Part shown: positions 51,301 through 63,400 of the stretch, in pieces
Numbering within the stretch: position 1 is the stretch's first letter
Layout of the letters: each line of letters opens with the position of its first letter
Source: Helopsaltes ochotensis
Lineage: Eukaryota > Chordata > Aves > Passeriformes > Locustellidae
NCBI GenBank assembly: GCA_013400155.1
Contig: VXBM01000567.1
Location: 312,565 to 376,564 of the forward strand
DNA length: 64,000 nucleotides
Reading direction: 5' to 3'
Position numbers and translations under genes: made by a program
Notes under the pieces: model-generated
Told to the model about the DNA's origin: nothing
The model's input: the letters and a program-made list of their open reading frames with translations, nothing else
Database searches by the model: none

Positions 51301-52188
51301 ATGTGTAACCATTATATGCAGTCACGCACATTTGCACATTTTTGTTTACAGCAGATGCTTTCTGAAAATATCTATTGTCTCGTATCCCACATTTTTTAAA
51401 CATAGAGGGTCTGACAGGCTGGGGAAATCTTACAAATAGACAGTATTTTAATATATTGCTGCTCCCTGAAAGGCTGAGCTGACAGTGGGTTTGGACCCTT
51501 CTGATAATCCATGGCTGCACCCTGTTTCTTTTCCCACTCATTAACACTTACTGTCTTCCTTTGGGACAGGCAGTGCTCAGGGCAGGTGTAAAAAGTCCTT
51601 CACACAAGGCACCGTGCAAACCAGCAGCAAACAGCCTGCTGTCTCCTTGGGAAGCCCCCACTTGCAGGAATGCGGGAATGGCTGGCATGGTGCTGCACCG
51701 GTAGACAGTTCCCATGTAAGAGACCAGGAGTGGAAGCCCGTGATAGTTTTCAATCCCTCAACACACACAAGAGGCTGATGCTGTGGAGCTGGGAGATGTC
51801 TTTGAATGCTATGGTCATGAATGTGCATTGAGCACTCTGCCAGGACAACAGTAACTAGGGAAATAGTCACAGGATTTGTCCACACTATTTCATTAGAGCA
51901 TTACACAGGAAAAAGCAAGGGAAGCTCCAAGCCACCCGTTAAATACAAGAGTTTGTTTAAAGCAAATGGACTTGCCTGTATCAGGTCTTCATCATTAATC
52001 TTTCCACAAGAATGATGATACAGAGTTATACCTCCCATGCCTTCATACTTGGACAAAATATGATTGAGATACCCTTGGGCACACAGAAGAGCAATACCAA
52101 CACAGGGTTTCTAGCAGACATTACTTTGTTCCAGGTGTCTTCCTGATCTCTAATATTTCCACAAGCCTTTGCCATAGACCCTTTCAGT
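48392..52188. other. Unannotated DNA upstream of candidate exon; possible conserved elements
   Basis: If the minus-strand first exon is real, this is its upstream region. The sequence at about 48,560-48,860 and 49,300-49,460 is free of simple repeats and mixes AT-rich transcription-factor-like cores, as conserved non-coding elements often do. An A-rich tract lies at 50,766-50,793 and a short CA run near 51,216. No gene is supported. Confidence 0.35.
50766..50793. repeat. A-rich tract
   Basis: Fifteen consecutive A residues, then GGAAG and further A residues; directly visible. Confidence 0.85.
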
Positions 52189-52300
52189 GTTTCATAGAAC
52201 CATGGAGTTGATTGTGTTTGAAAGACCCTTAAAGATCATCTAGTTCCAACCCCCCTGCCATGGTCAGGGACACCTTCCACCAGACCAGTGTGCACCTCAT
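52189..52300 (-). mobile_element. CR1 LINE 3' fragment (minus strand)
   Basis: The plus strand reads TTTCATAGAACCATGGAGTT, then AAAGATCATCTAGTTCCAAC, CCCCCTGCCATGGTCAGGGA and CACCTTCCACCAGACCAG. This is the reverse complement of the last 110 or so bases of a CR1 element. The short length reflects strong 5' truncation. Confidence 0.93.
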
Positions 52301-54856
52301 AAGGTCTAACTTCAGCAGCAGCCTTAAATTTTGTCCCATCACATACTCTCCCACAGGTAAAGGCTGTGCTTTGACTCTCCCTTCAAATCCTGACCCTCCT
52401 GTTCCCTTCACCTCCACTGACTTAAGTGATTGCAGTGAGAGTGGAGTGTGCTGGCACAGGAGAGACAGGGAATAAGTGTCTCTGGGTGCAAAGCTAGGAT
52501 GTGAAAGCTGCCCTTATCTTGAAATAAAAAAGCTAGAGCGTCTGACCTGTTAGAATGTGAGTAGTAAATTCACTACTTGGCCAATACTGAGAAACTGTTG
52601 CTTTGCTAAAGGAGGTGACACAGTCCATTCTAAACTGTTTGAACCAGCTAGTACTAGGCAATCCCTGACATTTTAGAGACAGACTCTCTGTTTCATCATT
52701 GCCTTACAAGTGTGGGTCAAAGTACTGTCAGTTATCCATCTACTCTCCCAGATCCCAGTTGAGCCTGCACTTCAGCACTTGGATGCTAAGTTACACAGAG
52801 GAGATCACACAGGCTTTTTGCAGGTGAAGGGGAGGGATAGGCACGGCAGAACTTCAAAATACAAATTCAGTTACTCATTTGATATTACCTCCAATTCAAC
52901 CAGGATCAGATAAATGTAGGTCAGATTAATTAATTTATTGACTTTTTTATTATTCACACATTTTCTTTTTGTCTGCTCTCTCGGAAATACCTTAGGCTTA
53001 CTACTAAATTCAAAGTAAACATCATCTCAATTTTCATAATTCTACCATAGGCAAACATCCCAGCAGCCTGTCAGCTGGCACAGCTGCTTGCTTTTTCACT
53101 AGTTTGGGAATCCCAAGCAGAGATCATGCCTCTAAGTCCATGAAGAGAGAAGTTGGCATAAACTGGCTAACAGCATTACTATTGTGCATATGAGGATGCA
53201 ATTAAGGGTTTACCAGCACCATTTTTTCCCCCTCTCCCAAAAGAAGGGGCATTTTGATGGGATATTTGGAAAAAGAGCAAAAACGTACCTTGTCATTGCT
53301 GTTTGCATTATTGCAGGAGGTGGGAAAACTGCTGATGAACTCAGAGCCCATAATACCAAACAGAAACTGCTCTCTGGTGTGGGCAGTGAACAGCCCAAAA
53401 CAATACCAGGGATGTGGGAGCAAGTGAAGATAAGGCTTTATTGTCTGTCAGTCAGCCCTATTGACTGGCCTCCCTGGATATCAGGTCTTTAATTTCATTC
53501 GTGTTTTCATAAGTATTCCTAGAGACTCTGATTTTCAGCTGGAAACCAGATCAGAGTTTGCTCCTGGTAGAAGGTAACCAGTTTTTCACTTAGAGTGGGA
53601 CAGGGAAGTGTTGAGCAACTACGCAATTTATTAACACAGAGACAGTTAGGAGCTAACCCATGTGAACCTAAACCCCAGTTTAAGTACTTGTAAGGATACA
53701 GGAAATTGTCTGCTCCATGGCAGAAATCCTTTCTCCCTCACCAGAAAAGTATTTACTTTAGAAAAATAAATAGTATTTATTAGAATTTTTTTTTAACTCA
53801 GAAATCAAAACTATCTTGTAAGGGGTAGCTGGAAGAAAAACCCACACAAAGTAATGTAAAAAGAATGTAAAGAAAGAGTAGCTGTCAGTGGGAGGAATAT
53901 TCTAAGACAGGAAGGGAAAAAAGCAAGCTCAGTTCAAAGGGAGGTTGTGATAAATGACTGCCTGAAGCACACTTAAAAGGAAGAAGACAACTTAGAGACA
54001 CCAAAGAGACAAAAACTGAGGACAACAATCCTTAAGGTATAGCCAGGAACCACAGCTAGGTAGTTGAGAATAGTTCCAAACAGAAACAGCTCTTTTAGGG
54101 CAGTCCTGCATTTCTGACATAAAAGGACTGCCAAAGAAAATAATCCTCAATAAATAGTCTTATTTGTGACAGAAGGAAATTACATCTTGCTTATCTGGTT
54201 CTTTTCTTCACTGTGTATAAACATACTGAGAACAGGTTTGTTTGAAAAAAATGTACTCATTGTGGCAGCAGCCCACTCTGTTATCTTTCTTTTTTCTTTC
54301 TTACCTTGGGAAGAACAGAACCAGGAATATATAATATATTTTCTACCAATATTTCAAAATAAAAGATGGTTCTCTAAACATCACAGATATGGTTTGTGAC
54401 AGAATGCAGTGGTATCTGGTGCAGTGCCACTGGAAGGAATTAAATTTGTTTGCAGTGGAGGAGTCCTTTTTGAAAATAAATGAGAATTGAAAAGAAATGG
54501 AGAAGGAGGCTGATAGCAAAGGTTGAGGAAAACACAAAGGGTCTATTGGACAGCACTTCTATTCTTCTCTGTATGGTGCATTAAGTGCATTATAGTAAAA
54601 ATGAAGGAAATTTCTTTCCTTCTCTTTAAAGTCCAACATTATTGAACTTGAAACCTTTAACTGTGAGCAAAGCTGTGGCTTTTCTTTAATACAATTCTGC
54701 TATTGATTTCTTCATGCATTTCATTCGAATGATTCTGACAGTTTAAAAAAAATACATTACCTTGATGAAAGATACAATTTTTCTTTTGGAGAAAGGCATT
54801 CAAGTAGGTATGTGTGATGTACCAGACATGTGAATCTTAAGTGATGCTCTCAAGCA

Positions 54857-54857
<1 letters not shown>
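52301..54857. other. Unannotated non-coding DNA
   Basis: A+T-rich. I see no gene, RNA gene or recognised repeat before the long A tract. Confidence 0.5.
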
Positions 54858-54889
<32 letters not shown>

Positions 54890-54899
54890 AAATAAAAAA

Positions 54900-54985
<86 letters not shown>
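54858..54985. repeat. 128-bp nearly pure poly(A) tract
   Basis: All bases are A except two T residues near 54,888-54,893 and one G at 54,919. The open frames made of poly-Phe on the minus strand are artefacts of this tract. CR1 does not end in poly(A), and no processed-gene body or AATAAA was recognised just upstream. The origin is therefore unclear; expansion of an A-rich microsatellite or an assembly effect are both possible. Confidence 0.97.
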
Positions 54986-54987
<2 letters not shown>

Positions 54988-56549
54988 CATTTCGAAGAAT
55001 GGTGATCCAGTTCTTCTCATTGAATGGGTCTCTGCACACACACAGGTATCACAGCAGCATCTTTGGCAAACACAATCGCTTCTTCCTTTCCACTGCTTTT
55101 CACTATCCGAAATCCCTTTCTGGTCTGTTAACCTCTCTTCTATTGTGTTTCTCTCGTTCAGCATTTGGTCATTGCCACATTGCATTAGCTTCCTCTTTAT
55201 GCAAATTGTGTTGCTTTATCTTTAATAATGGAGAAAGGTGTATTTTTAATGTGTCTTAATATCCTAGCACCAGCTGCTTTTTTATCACCCTATAACCAGT
55301 CTCCCCATTTCCCATCACAGTCATCTCATTTGCACATATGCTCATTTGAAAAACACTACACCTTTGGCATGTACTAAAAAGGCTTCTCTTTCTTGCAGAC
55401 AGGAGCTACATGAAACTCACACGCATGAAGGATAAAAGAAGTCCTCTAGTCCAACCTTGTGCATTATGGCACGATAAGATTGTTTTTCTATGTGTTACTT
55501 GAAGCTCAAAAGACTTTCTTGTACTGGAATGTATGCCTGAATACTGAGTTAGAATTTGTTCAAAGAAGGGCATTGCTGCCCTTGATAAAATATAACAATG
55601 GTTAATTTTCTATACTGTTAAAGTTTCCTTCATCATACTCTTACTTTTAGGCTGAATTTGTCTTTCAACCACTGTAAAGAGAAAGACTCTATTCAAGCCT
55701 CTGCAGCAAGAACGTGTTCTGATTTTGTTCCTATTCTGAGGACAAATACATCTGAGCTAGCAGTGCTGCTCACTCTTTTTTCTGTGCTACACACATCCCC
55801 AGCACGCTTAAATAAGTCACTTGTCCTCCCAGCCCACTGGAAGCTGGCCAGATGTAGGCCTCAAGCAGTCTGGTAAAAATGAGGTGAGGCATTGGCAAGA
55901 CCCAACTTTGCAAAGAGGTAACTGGAATTACCACTTTTGCAGAGCTGCCTCCATGAAAATGACACAGCAAAGGATGCCCTTTGCGACTTTAGCCAGCTCG
56001 TTAATCCTCTTCTGTGGAGCAATTTAAGAAATCCCACATGTCTAGATTCCAAGAACTCTAAACTGACCATGATGCTCCTAAGAAGAATAGAGTTTGAATG
56101 TTTTTCTAAAAATTATAAATCAAGTTGTAAGTCTCTTTGTCTATATTTGGGGAAAAGAGCAGCTGTTTGGATGAATATTACTCTGCTGGGGGCCTGGAGC
56201 AAAAATTTCCATTTCCATTTCTATTCGGAGATGTTCACATATTCTGGTGCTGATGTTCTTCATAATTGTATTTCTAGAGAAAACGTCTTGGTCCTGTCCC
56301 ACTGTGCATACAAAGCATGGCCTATGGTACCTAGAGCCTCATGGGTGCATGAGGAGAAACTGGAACGTGGCAGATGGAGAACAGACCAGCCAGACAACTG
56401 CATAGACCTGGAGTTTCAACTTCCCTAGCTGCAGTGCAAAGAGGTAGAAATCCAAGACTTTCCACTGCTTCCTGCTGCACAGAAAAGTGTTACAAGTTAG
56501 GTTAAGTGATCAGAGCTCCCACAAAGGAACAGAGAGAGACAACAGAAGG
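54986..56549. other. Unannotated non-coding DNA
   Basis: Contains the longest open frame outside the CpG islands (163 codons, 55,937-56,428, plus strand). Its predicted peptide has no recognisable domain, and a frame of this length is roughly what chance gives in 64 kb. No gene is called. Confidence 0.45.
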
Positions 56550-57775
56550 CAGAGATCCTGACTGAAGGACTACCAAGACATGGATGCCCTATCCAGGCCC
56601 CTTCAAAGTGGACCCAGCAGAGCCACCAACCCAGGTGCCCAGACATGGAGTCCATGGGATGAGTCCATCACATCATCCTTCTGACTCAGTGGCAGTGCTG
56701 CCAAGGCAGGGAGCATATGGGATGCAGGGAAGAAGCACTTTGGGATTATCTGGGATTTATTATGAGATACTTAGGATAGAAAACAATGGTGGAGAAAGAG
56801 GGCATCTAGGTGATTTGAGGAAGGAACAAATGTGGGTAGATAGATGAAAACAGAGGTACAGGCAGATGAAAAGTGCTGGATCCATGTAAATAGGGAGCTG
56901 GTCAGCACACTTGTCTGTCCATGCCTTTTGCCTGATAAATACAGTCTGGTTTATTCCCTAATTAAACTCCTCTCTCCTTTTCTGGGTGCAGGCTCTCTGC
57001 TTTCTGTGTACATGTGTGTCATGGGGTCTGAGTGCAGCAACCAGAGAGGACCTCGGGTTGCAAGGGGTCTGTATGTCCATGGTGGACAGTGAGTGTGGAT
57101 GTGCTGGTGAATGTGTGAGCAAAAGCAGAGATACCTGCTCTAGAGGTACATGAAGTATGAGTAAGCTGTCTGTCTGTCTGTCTGTAAGGGTGAGACCACA
57201 GGAGGAGCAGGTTATAGGTGGGACCAGTGGAGTCCCACCAGCTTCCAGAGTTGGTGGGGTCTCTAGGAGCCACTTGGTGTGTGTCTCTAAGGGTGACACC
57301 ATGTGTGGTAGTGGCTGTGGGCCCAGAGGACAACCAGCCAGCTCAGGGTGTAGAGGGAGGATGAGTGATGTGGTCTTTGCCAGCAACTACATAGAGGGTT
57401 TCATACATCCAGGGCCCAGCAGCTGGGGGACTGGGATCCAGGGGCCACCTGTGAGGCAGACTGTCTGAGCCCAGCCCTTGGAGTGGTCCATGCTGTACGG
57501 GTAGGTATGCTCTCACTAGAGACCTTCAGGTACTGCTCAGGGATGAGCAGCATGAGGCTGTCGTTGTTGCCTGTGTTTGTGTGAGTGCTCCGTGTGTCTG
57601 TCTGTGACCTGTGTGGCCAGCCATGCATTTGCACATGTGGTGTATATGTGTGCCCCATGTGTCTGCGCCTCCTGGGAGTGTATTTCCAGCCTCACTGCTG
57701 GGGGAGCTACGGGCACATAGCTGCAGCATCCTCACCTCCCCCTGGGCTGCTGGATATGGCATATTTTGCTCTAGT
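56550..57775 (+). mobile_element. Probable LTR-derived (endogenous retrovirus-type) repeat region
   Basis: G+C-richer, GT-rich block unlike its flanks. The part TTTGCCTGATAAATACAGTC followed by TCCCTAATTAAACTCCTC has polyadenylation-type signals. The surrounding wording (for example GCAGCATCCTCACCTCCCCC near the right end) resembles repeats I have seen in songbird genomes. No gag, pol or env reading frame is intact or recognised. Boundaries are approximate and the LTR assignment is inference. Confidence 0.4.
57167..57185. repeat. (TGTC)n microsatellite
   Basis: Four to five TGTC units, directly visible, within the LTR-like block. Confidence 0.9.
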
Positions 57776-58317
57776 AGTCTAGATTATCAAACCATTCTGG
57801 ATTTTTCCTTCATACAAATGTAAAGTACGTAGCAGGGTAGGACTCTACCCCAAGGTCAGATGTCACAGAAGAAAGTGAAAGTTGAAGGTACAGACTTTAT
57901 CAGCAGGTTAGACCGAGAGTGGCAGTCACAGAGAGAACTACTCAAACTGTAGTAGTCAAAGTTCACCAGATTTTTATCCTGTTAGTCTACTATCCCATGT
58001 ATTTCTGTCTGAATATTTAGAAGCAAGAAAGAAAAAGAACCAAAATCTTCAGTTTACACCTTGGAATGTTCATACCTCCAGAGCAAGATATGGATGACTC
58101 TGCTCCATTTCAACACTTCCTATTCCAAGGTGAGAAACCGAGGACTGCATAGAAGATATCCCTCTTGAAGGCTCTTCTTGTAAACTCTGTAATGATTTTC
58201 CCAACTCACCTCCATATCTTGTTCAAGAATCAACGCTCTGAGTGCAAACATTGCCATCTGTCAATCAGGCAAACTGAAGTTACAATCAGATGTCCAATGT
58301 GTTTCTTTGTATTGAGT
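57776..58317. other. Unannotated DNA between two LTR-type repeats
   Basis: A+T-rich, no gene or recognised element. Probably unique sequence separating two insertions. Confidence 0.45.
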
Positions 58318-59060
58318 TTGTGTGGCCAGGTTTTGGTAGCAGAGGACTACAGGGGCAGTTCATCTGAGAAGGTTCCAGAAGCTTCCCCCATGTCCAATGT
58401 AGGCAGTTCCAACTGGCTCCGAGACAGACCTGCCACTTTCCAAGGCTGAGTCCATCTGTGATGGTGGTAGCACCTTGGGAGGAACAGATTTAAGGAGGTA
58501 AAAAAGCTACTGCACAATAGCAGTTGCAGATGGAGCAAGGAGTGAAAGGAAAGTATGTGAGAGCCACAGCCCTGCAGATACCCAGGTCAGGGAAGGAGGA
58601 GGTGGAGGTGCTCCAGGCAGAGCAGAGACTCCCTTGCAGCCCATGGTGCAGACCATGGCGAGGCACCTGTGTCCTGCAGCCCATGGAGGGCCAGTGGGGC
58701 AGGACACCATGTAACAAACTGACTGCAGCCCCCATTTCCCCTCTACCTGAGCCACTGAGCGAGTATGAGGTAGGGAATCAGGAGGAAATTTAAGTCCAAG
58801 AAGGTGGTAGGGATGGGGTAAGATTTATTTTTTTTAAGACTTACATTTTCATTATCCTACTCTGATGTCATTGGTAATAAATTAAATTAACTTTTTACCC
58901 AAAGTCTTGTCTGTTTTACCCATGACAGTGACTGGTAAGTGATCTCTCCCTGTCCTTACCTCAACCCATGAAAACCTTTCGTTGTACTTTCTCCTCCTTG
59001 TCCAGCTAAGTAAGGAGTGATATAGAGGCTTTGGTGGGAACTTGGCATCAAAACCCACCA
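58318..59060 (+). mobile_element. Avian LTR-type repeat (probable solo LTR), internally deleted
   Basis: I recognise this as a repeat common in bird genomes. It starts near TGGCCAGGTTTTGGTAGCAG and runs through GGAGGTGCTCCAGGCAGAGC, GCAGCCCATGGTGCAGACCA, TTGGTAATAAATTAAATTAA, CAGTGACTGGTAAGTGATCT and GTCCAGCTAAGTAAGGAGTG to GGCATCAAAACCCACCA. AATAAA followed closely by a downstream block fits an LTR with R and U5. Compared with the copies I remember, the repeated GCAGCCCATGGAGG-type middle is shortened, as if tandem units were lost. No retroviral genes adjoin it. Family assignment is from memory; left boundary is approximate. Confidence 0.65.
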
Positions 59061-60146
59061 TTTATGCTCCCTTCATAAGTCCAGGGTCACTGTGTTTGAG
59101 GAAGTCAGCCATTGCTCTTGCTGTGATAGCCCCCTTGGATAAACAAAGTCAGAACTGCCTTTAGAAATATTACAATAAATTTTTCTTGCAACATAATGCT
59201 TACAAAAATGTTGACAGTGCTGAGATTACCGAGTATTACTGCAGTGTTCTTTCAGTGACACTCTTTAGACCTAAGAAGACAAAAGAACATAAAACTCCAA
59301 AACTGCTCAGGGCAAAAATCAGTTCAGAATAATATCCTGTTTCTGATGCTGGCCAACAGCTGCAAATAGTTGTCCTCAGTATATTGTCCCATCTCATTGA
59401 GAAGCACGGGGTTTCCCAAGGCAAGCGTCACAGTCAAATAAGTACATGCAATAACTCAGCAACAGACCTATTCTTGAACTTCTCCACATCTTTTTAAATC
59501 TTTTTTAAAATTATTTTACTGCATCCTGTGACATTTTAGATGATTTAATTACACACCATGTTCATTTTAAAGACAGGATGTTGACTTAGCTATGTGTTCT
59601 ATTGCCCTTTTCTTGTGAAAAATAATGAGTAATAATTGCCTTGTCATTTTTCTAGATCATCTGCAAATTTAGTCTTCCATTCCAATTCAGTTGGACATAA
59701 CTGTCTCTAAACACTTCCTACAGAAAACTTAGAAGGCTTGGAGAAGCCTTGAAGTTGAACTTGGGCATCTAATTTAAACTTACTAAAATTAAGGAAGATT
59801 AATCCTATTTTTTACTGTCCTGAAAAATATTGTCTGAATATGGCTACTATTTGAACACTCATTAATTTTTATGATTTTGTTGAATTGCATCCAACTAATG
59901 AATCCCTTTGGTTTTCTGAGAGCATTGAAAATTAGCATAAAGTCTAATACCTACATGCTGCTATGCATTGTATTCACCACATAATGAATATACTGGATCT
60001 ACACACTTATGCATTCAGTACAGAATTAAGAGCTTTTTTAAAAACATGACCTTTTCTCATACCTATCATAGCAGAAAATACTGTTGAAAACCCCCTAACA
60101 CACACACACGCACGCACACATTACCCTCTATTCTGCATTATGGAAA
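59061..60146. other. Unannotated non-coding DNA
   Basis: A+T-rich; no gene recognised. Ends in a CA microsatellite just before a CR1 copy. Confidence 0.5.
60098..60120. repeat. (CA)n microsatellite with CG interruptions
   Basis: ACACACACACACGCACGCACACA, written here as a CA dinucleotide run with two CG steps, directly visible and about 23 bp long. Confidence 0.9.
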
Positions 60147-60462
60147 CAGAATCACAGAATGGGTCAGGTTGGAAGGGACCACAGTTGGTCCAACCTCCCT
60201 GCTCAAGCAGGGTCACACTAGAGCACATTGCACAGGATGGTGCCCAGATGATTCTTGTATATCTCCAATGATGGACAACCCACAACCTCTCTGGACAATC
60301 TATTCCCAGTAAAAAAGTTCTTCCTCATGTTCAGGTGGAACTTCCTGTGCCTCAGTTTCTCCCCATTGCTCCTTGTCCCTTTGCTCAGCACCCTTGGGCA
60401 GAGTCTGGTCCATTCTCTGACACCCTCCCTTCAGATACTCACAGACATTGAAACCTCACTGC
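60147..60462 (-). mobile_element. CR1 LINE 3' fragment (minus strand), about 315 bp
   Basis: The plus strand begins CAGAATCACAGAATGGGTCA and then GGTTGGAAGGGACCACAGTT, CTCCCTGCTCAAGCAGGGTC, CAACCTCTCTGGACAATCTA and AAAAAGTTCTTCCTCATGTT, ending near TTCAGATACTCACAGACATT. It is among the best-preserved CR1 copies in the window and shares subfamily-specific wording with the 4,537-4,735 fragment. Non-coding. Confidence 0.95.
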
Positions 60463-63400
60463 TAGATTACAATGTAGGTTATCCTTGATGGAAACTCTAA
60501 TTAAAGATTAAATTTTCTTTGTCATTCATTAAAAAATGTATAAAATACCATGCTTGAGCTACTTCTGATGAGGACTACTATGACTATTTAAATAAGAGGA
60601 ATGTGTAAGCTTTGTGTCGTCTTTTTTCAGTATAAATGTTCCTACAGTCAACAACAATTCATAAATAGGTGGATTTCACTGCAGAGCTGTGGCACATGTT
60701 CTTAGTGGAAGCTCTGTACACGTCATTTCTGCTTCATTAGAATGCCCAGTGTAGGGTACCTGCCCCTGAAGTGTCAGCCAGAATGCTTTGTTCAGCATCA
60801 CAGTTCCTTTCAGAGCCACAGGTTGAGCTGGGAGCATCAAAGCAGAGACCTTAACAGCACCAGTAACAGCTCTTCAAGTCAGAATTCCTGTGGATTTTCA
60901 CAGGGGACTGAGTTGTCTGAATATGTGTTGCACAGCTCCTTGAAGACCAAATTCTTCAGAGACAGGTACAGGTGCTGATAGACCTTCAGCCTTATTAGGC
61001 ATCATCTAATCACCCATCTGCTCAAACCAGGAGCCTTCAATGAAATTTGGAACTCAAGCTGGGAGCACCATATAAGCCTCCAGGCTGAGTGAGCTACTAG
61101 AAGGGGGGAGCTGGGGGTGCAAGTTATCCTTCAGTGCCTTAAATCTTCCTGCACTTCAGTTTGTCGAGGTGCTTTACTTAATCTGGTCCTTAGGTACATG
61201 GGTACTCAGAAAATTTAGGATCTTGGGGTATATTTGTGCCACAGAAGAAATAGGCCATCACTAACAGTCTATAAGAAACAAGGAGACATTCTGCTGGGGG
61301 TAGAACCCAGATTGATTAAACTCATCTACAAAAACAAAGATTTGTAATAAAAGTATTAAGATTGGTAGGAACAGAGAATGAATCGGCATATCTGGGTGTG
61401 GAGGGAAAGGAAGAAAAAGAAAGGAAAACCAGAAGCAGAGCTGTAAGAGTGGTGGCAGCTGTCAATAGTACCCAGATATGCAAGTTCCCAGCATCCAGAC
61501 ACACACCTTCCCAGAACACCCAGAGGAAGCACCTAGACTTAAACAGAGGACAGTGTGCATTACAAGGAGATGACAGAAGGGTAATGGACAACTGGAATGT
61601 TAAGACACAAATGTAATGAGCTAAAAGGGAAACAAGTATTAATGAGTTACACAAGTGGGTCAGGATGTCTCAAAAGACCACTGTTGCAGTCAGTTCCTTA
61701 AAGGTACATCTTGGTGATCTCAACTTGTCGACCACATGCTGAAAAGCCTAGGAGATCCAGGGAGTGGAAGATAACCAGCACCCATCATCCTCCTGCTCCT
61801 GCCAGGCCCTCTGGACATGCAGCTCAGGACTTGTGAATGGGGAGGCACGAGTAGAATTAGCTATTTTTAAAATACATGTTAAAGGTTCATGCTGAGCTTT
61901 GATACAGTATCTACTGGATTCTGGAGACATCAACACAATCTTTAGATTGGACTTGCTTTCTCCCCTGGTAGCTCTGAAAGCAACTGAAGGCCCTTTAGTA
62001 CCTTTGCCTCTGCACATCAGCCCACAGTCTTCGTAGGCAAATGGTAAAGTGAGAGGTGAAACCACTTACAAAGCCAGTCTGTCTCATGAGGGGGAGCATG
62101 TATCTCATGGAGGCACAAATCATGGAAATTATTCTTGGCTGACAAATACACAGCTATCAAGTCTCCCATTTTGGAGATCGATTGCTCAGAGTCTGGTAGT
62201 TATTCAGAGTATTCACTCTTGATCTGCCAGCTGTTAATGAATTTAGAGGGGCTGGATACTTTATATTTGGGAGGAGATGAAATGATTCTTGGTCATCAGG
62301 GGTTCACTTCCTTCAAGGTTAAACTCAGTCACTGTTGCTCTAATGGAGACGAAGCACTGGGATAGTTGGGAGCAGTGCCACTGCTCTGTAGCTGCTGACT
62401 GCACTCAGTTCCTTCTCTGCAATTCCCCATGAGCAAGTGAAGTGCGTTTGTGTACCTAGGCTGTATTTCAGCTGAGAAGTGCTACATGCACAGGCTAATG
62501 GGAAAATAGTCCCTGAACCTTCAAGTATATTACCTGTGGTAAATTAATCATTTAATGTAGGTATACATTTATGTAATATTTGCCTAAGAGTTGCTCTGGA
62601 ATTCTCTTTGAATAATACACAATTAGATTTAAATGTTTTCCTCAATTTTCCTTTCATGAGAGTATTTTCCAAATTTTCTCTGATAATTCATTCCATAGCT
62701 GCATTTCAACTGGTTTGTAAAATTTTACTAACTCACAAAGATATAATTTGCATAGAAATGAAATACAGACAGAAATGCTGAAGAAAAAAGGAGGTTTAAA
62801 CTAAGTATAGCATCACAAACAATTTCTTTCATAGGTGCTTTGCAGTGCAGTTGGAAACAGTCATTTAAAAGAATATTCTCAAAGAACATGCTGTACCAAG
62901 AAATGCTATATTATAAATCCAATTCAAACAGCCACATCTAAATTCCACATTCATATGAATTGAATGATTGACTGATTATTACTGGCATTTATTTCACAGA
63001 AAGAGAGCAGCTTAATAAAAGTGCATTATTCAGTCAATGGTATGCTATGATGGATAAAGAGGTGAAAATCACAAACATTTAAATCCAAAAAAAGGCAGAA
63101 GGCAAAGCAAGTACTGAAAAGAAGGGAAGAGAATTCATTGCTAAGTGGTCGTCTTTTAGGCTGCCCTATTGACAGTCTCCAGCAACCAGGCTCAGAAAAC
63201 ATGGAAAACTGTGCCTGGGACAGAATGTACAAATGACTCTTGGATAAAGAAGGAGGAGCTGCTCATTATTTTTCTTTCTGCTTATTGCGTATCTGCTCTT
63301 TGGTCTTTACTTACTGGCAAGATAGGCCTTTGTTGATTAAATCTTGCATGGGCTTCCAAAAAGCAAATCAAATTAGAACAAATGTTGGTCTTACAGAGAG

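Noticed and set aside
54800..55185. Poly-phenylalanine open frames on the minus strand
   Set aside because: Direct translation of the poly(A) tract; not protein-coding.
55425..55480. 'AGTCCTCTAGTCCAACCTTG' resembling CR1
   Set aside because: The flanking CR1 landmarks are missing; the short similarity is not enough.
55937..56428. 163-codon open reading frame, longest outside the CpG islands
   Set aside because: No recognisable domain, no splice context. With roughly 6% stop codons per position, about one frame of this order is compatible with chance in 64 kb on six frames.
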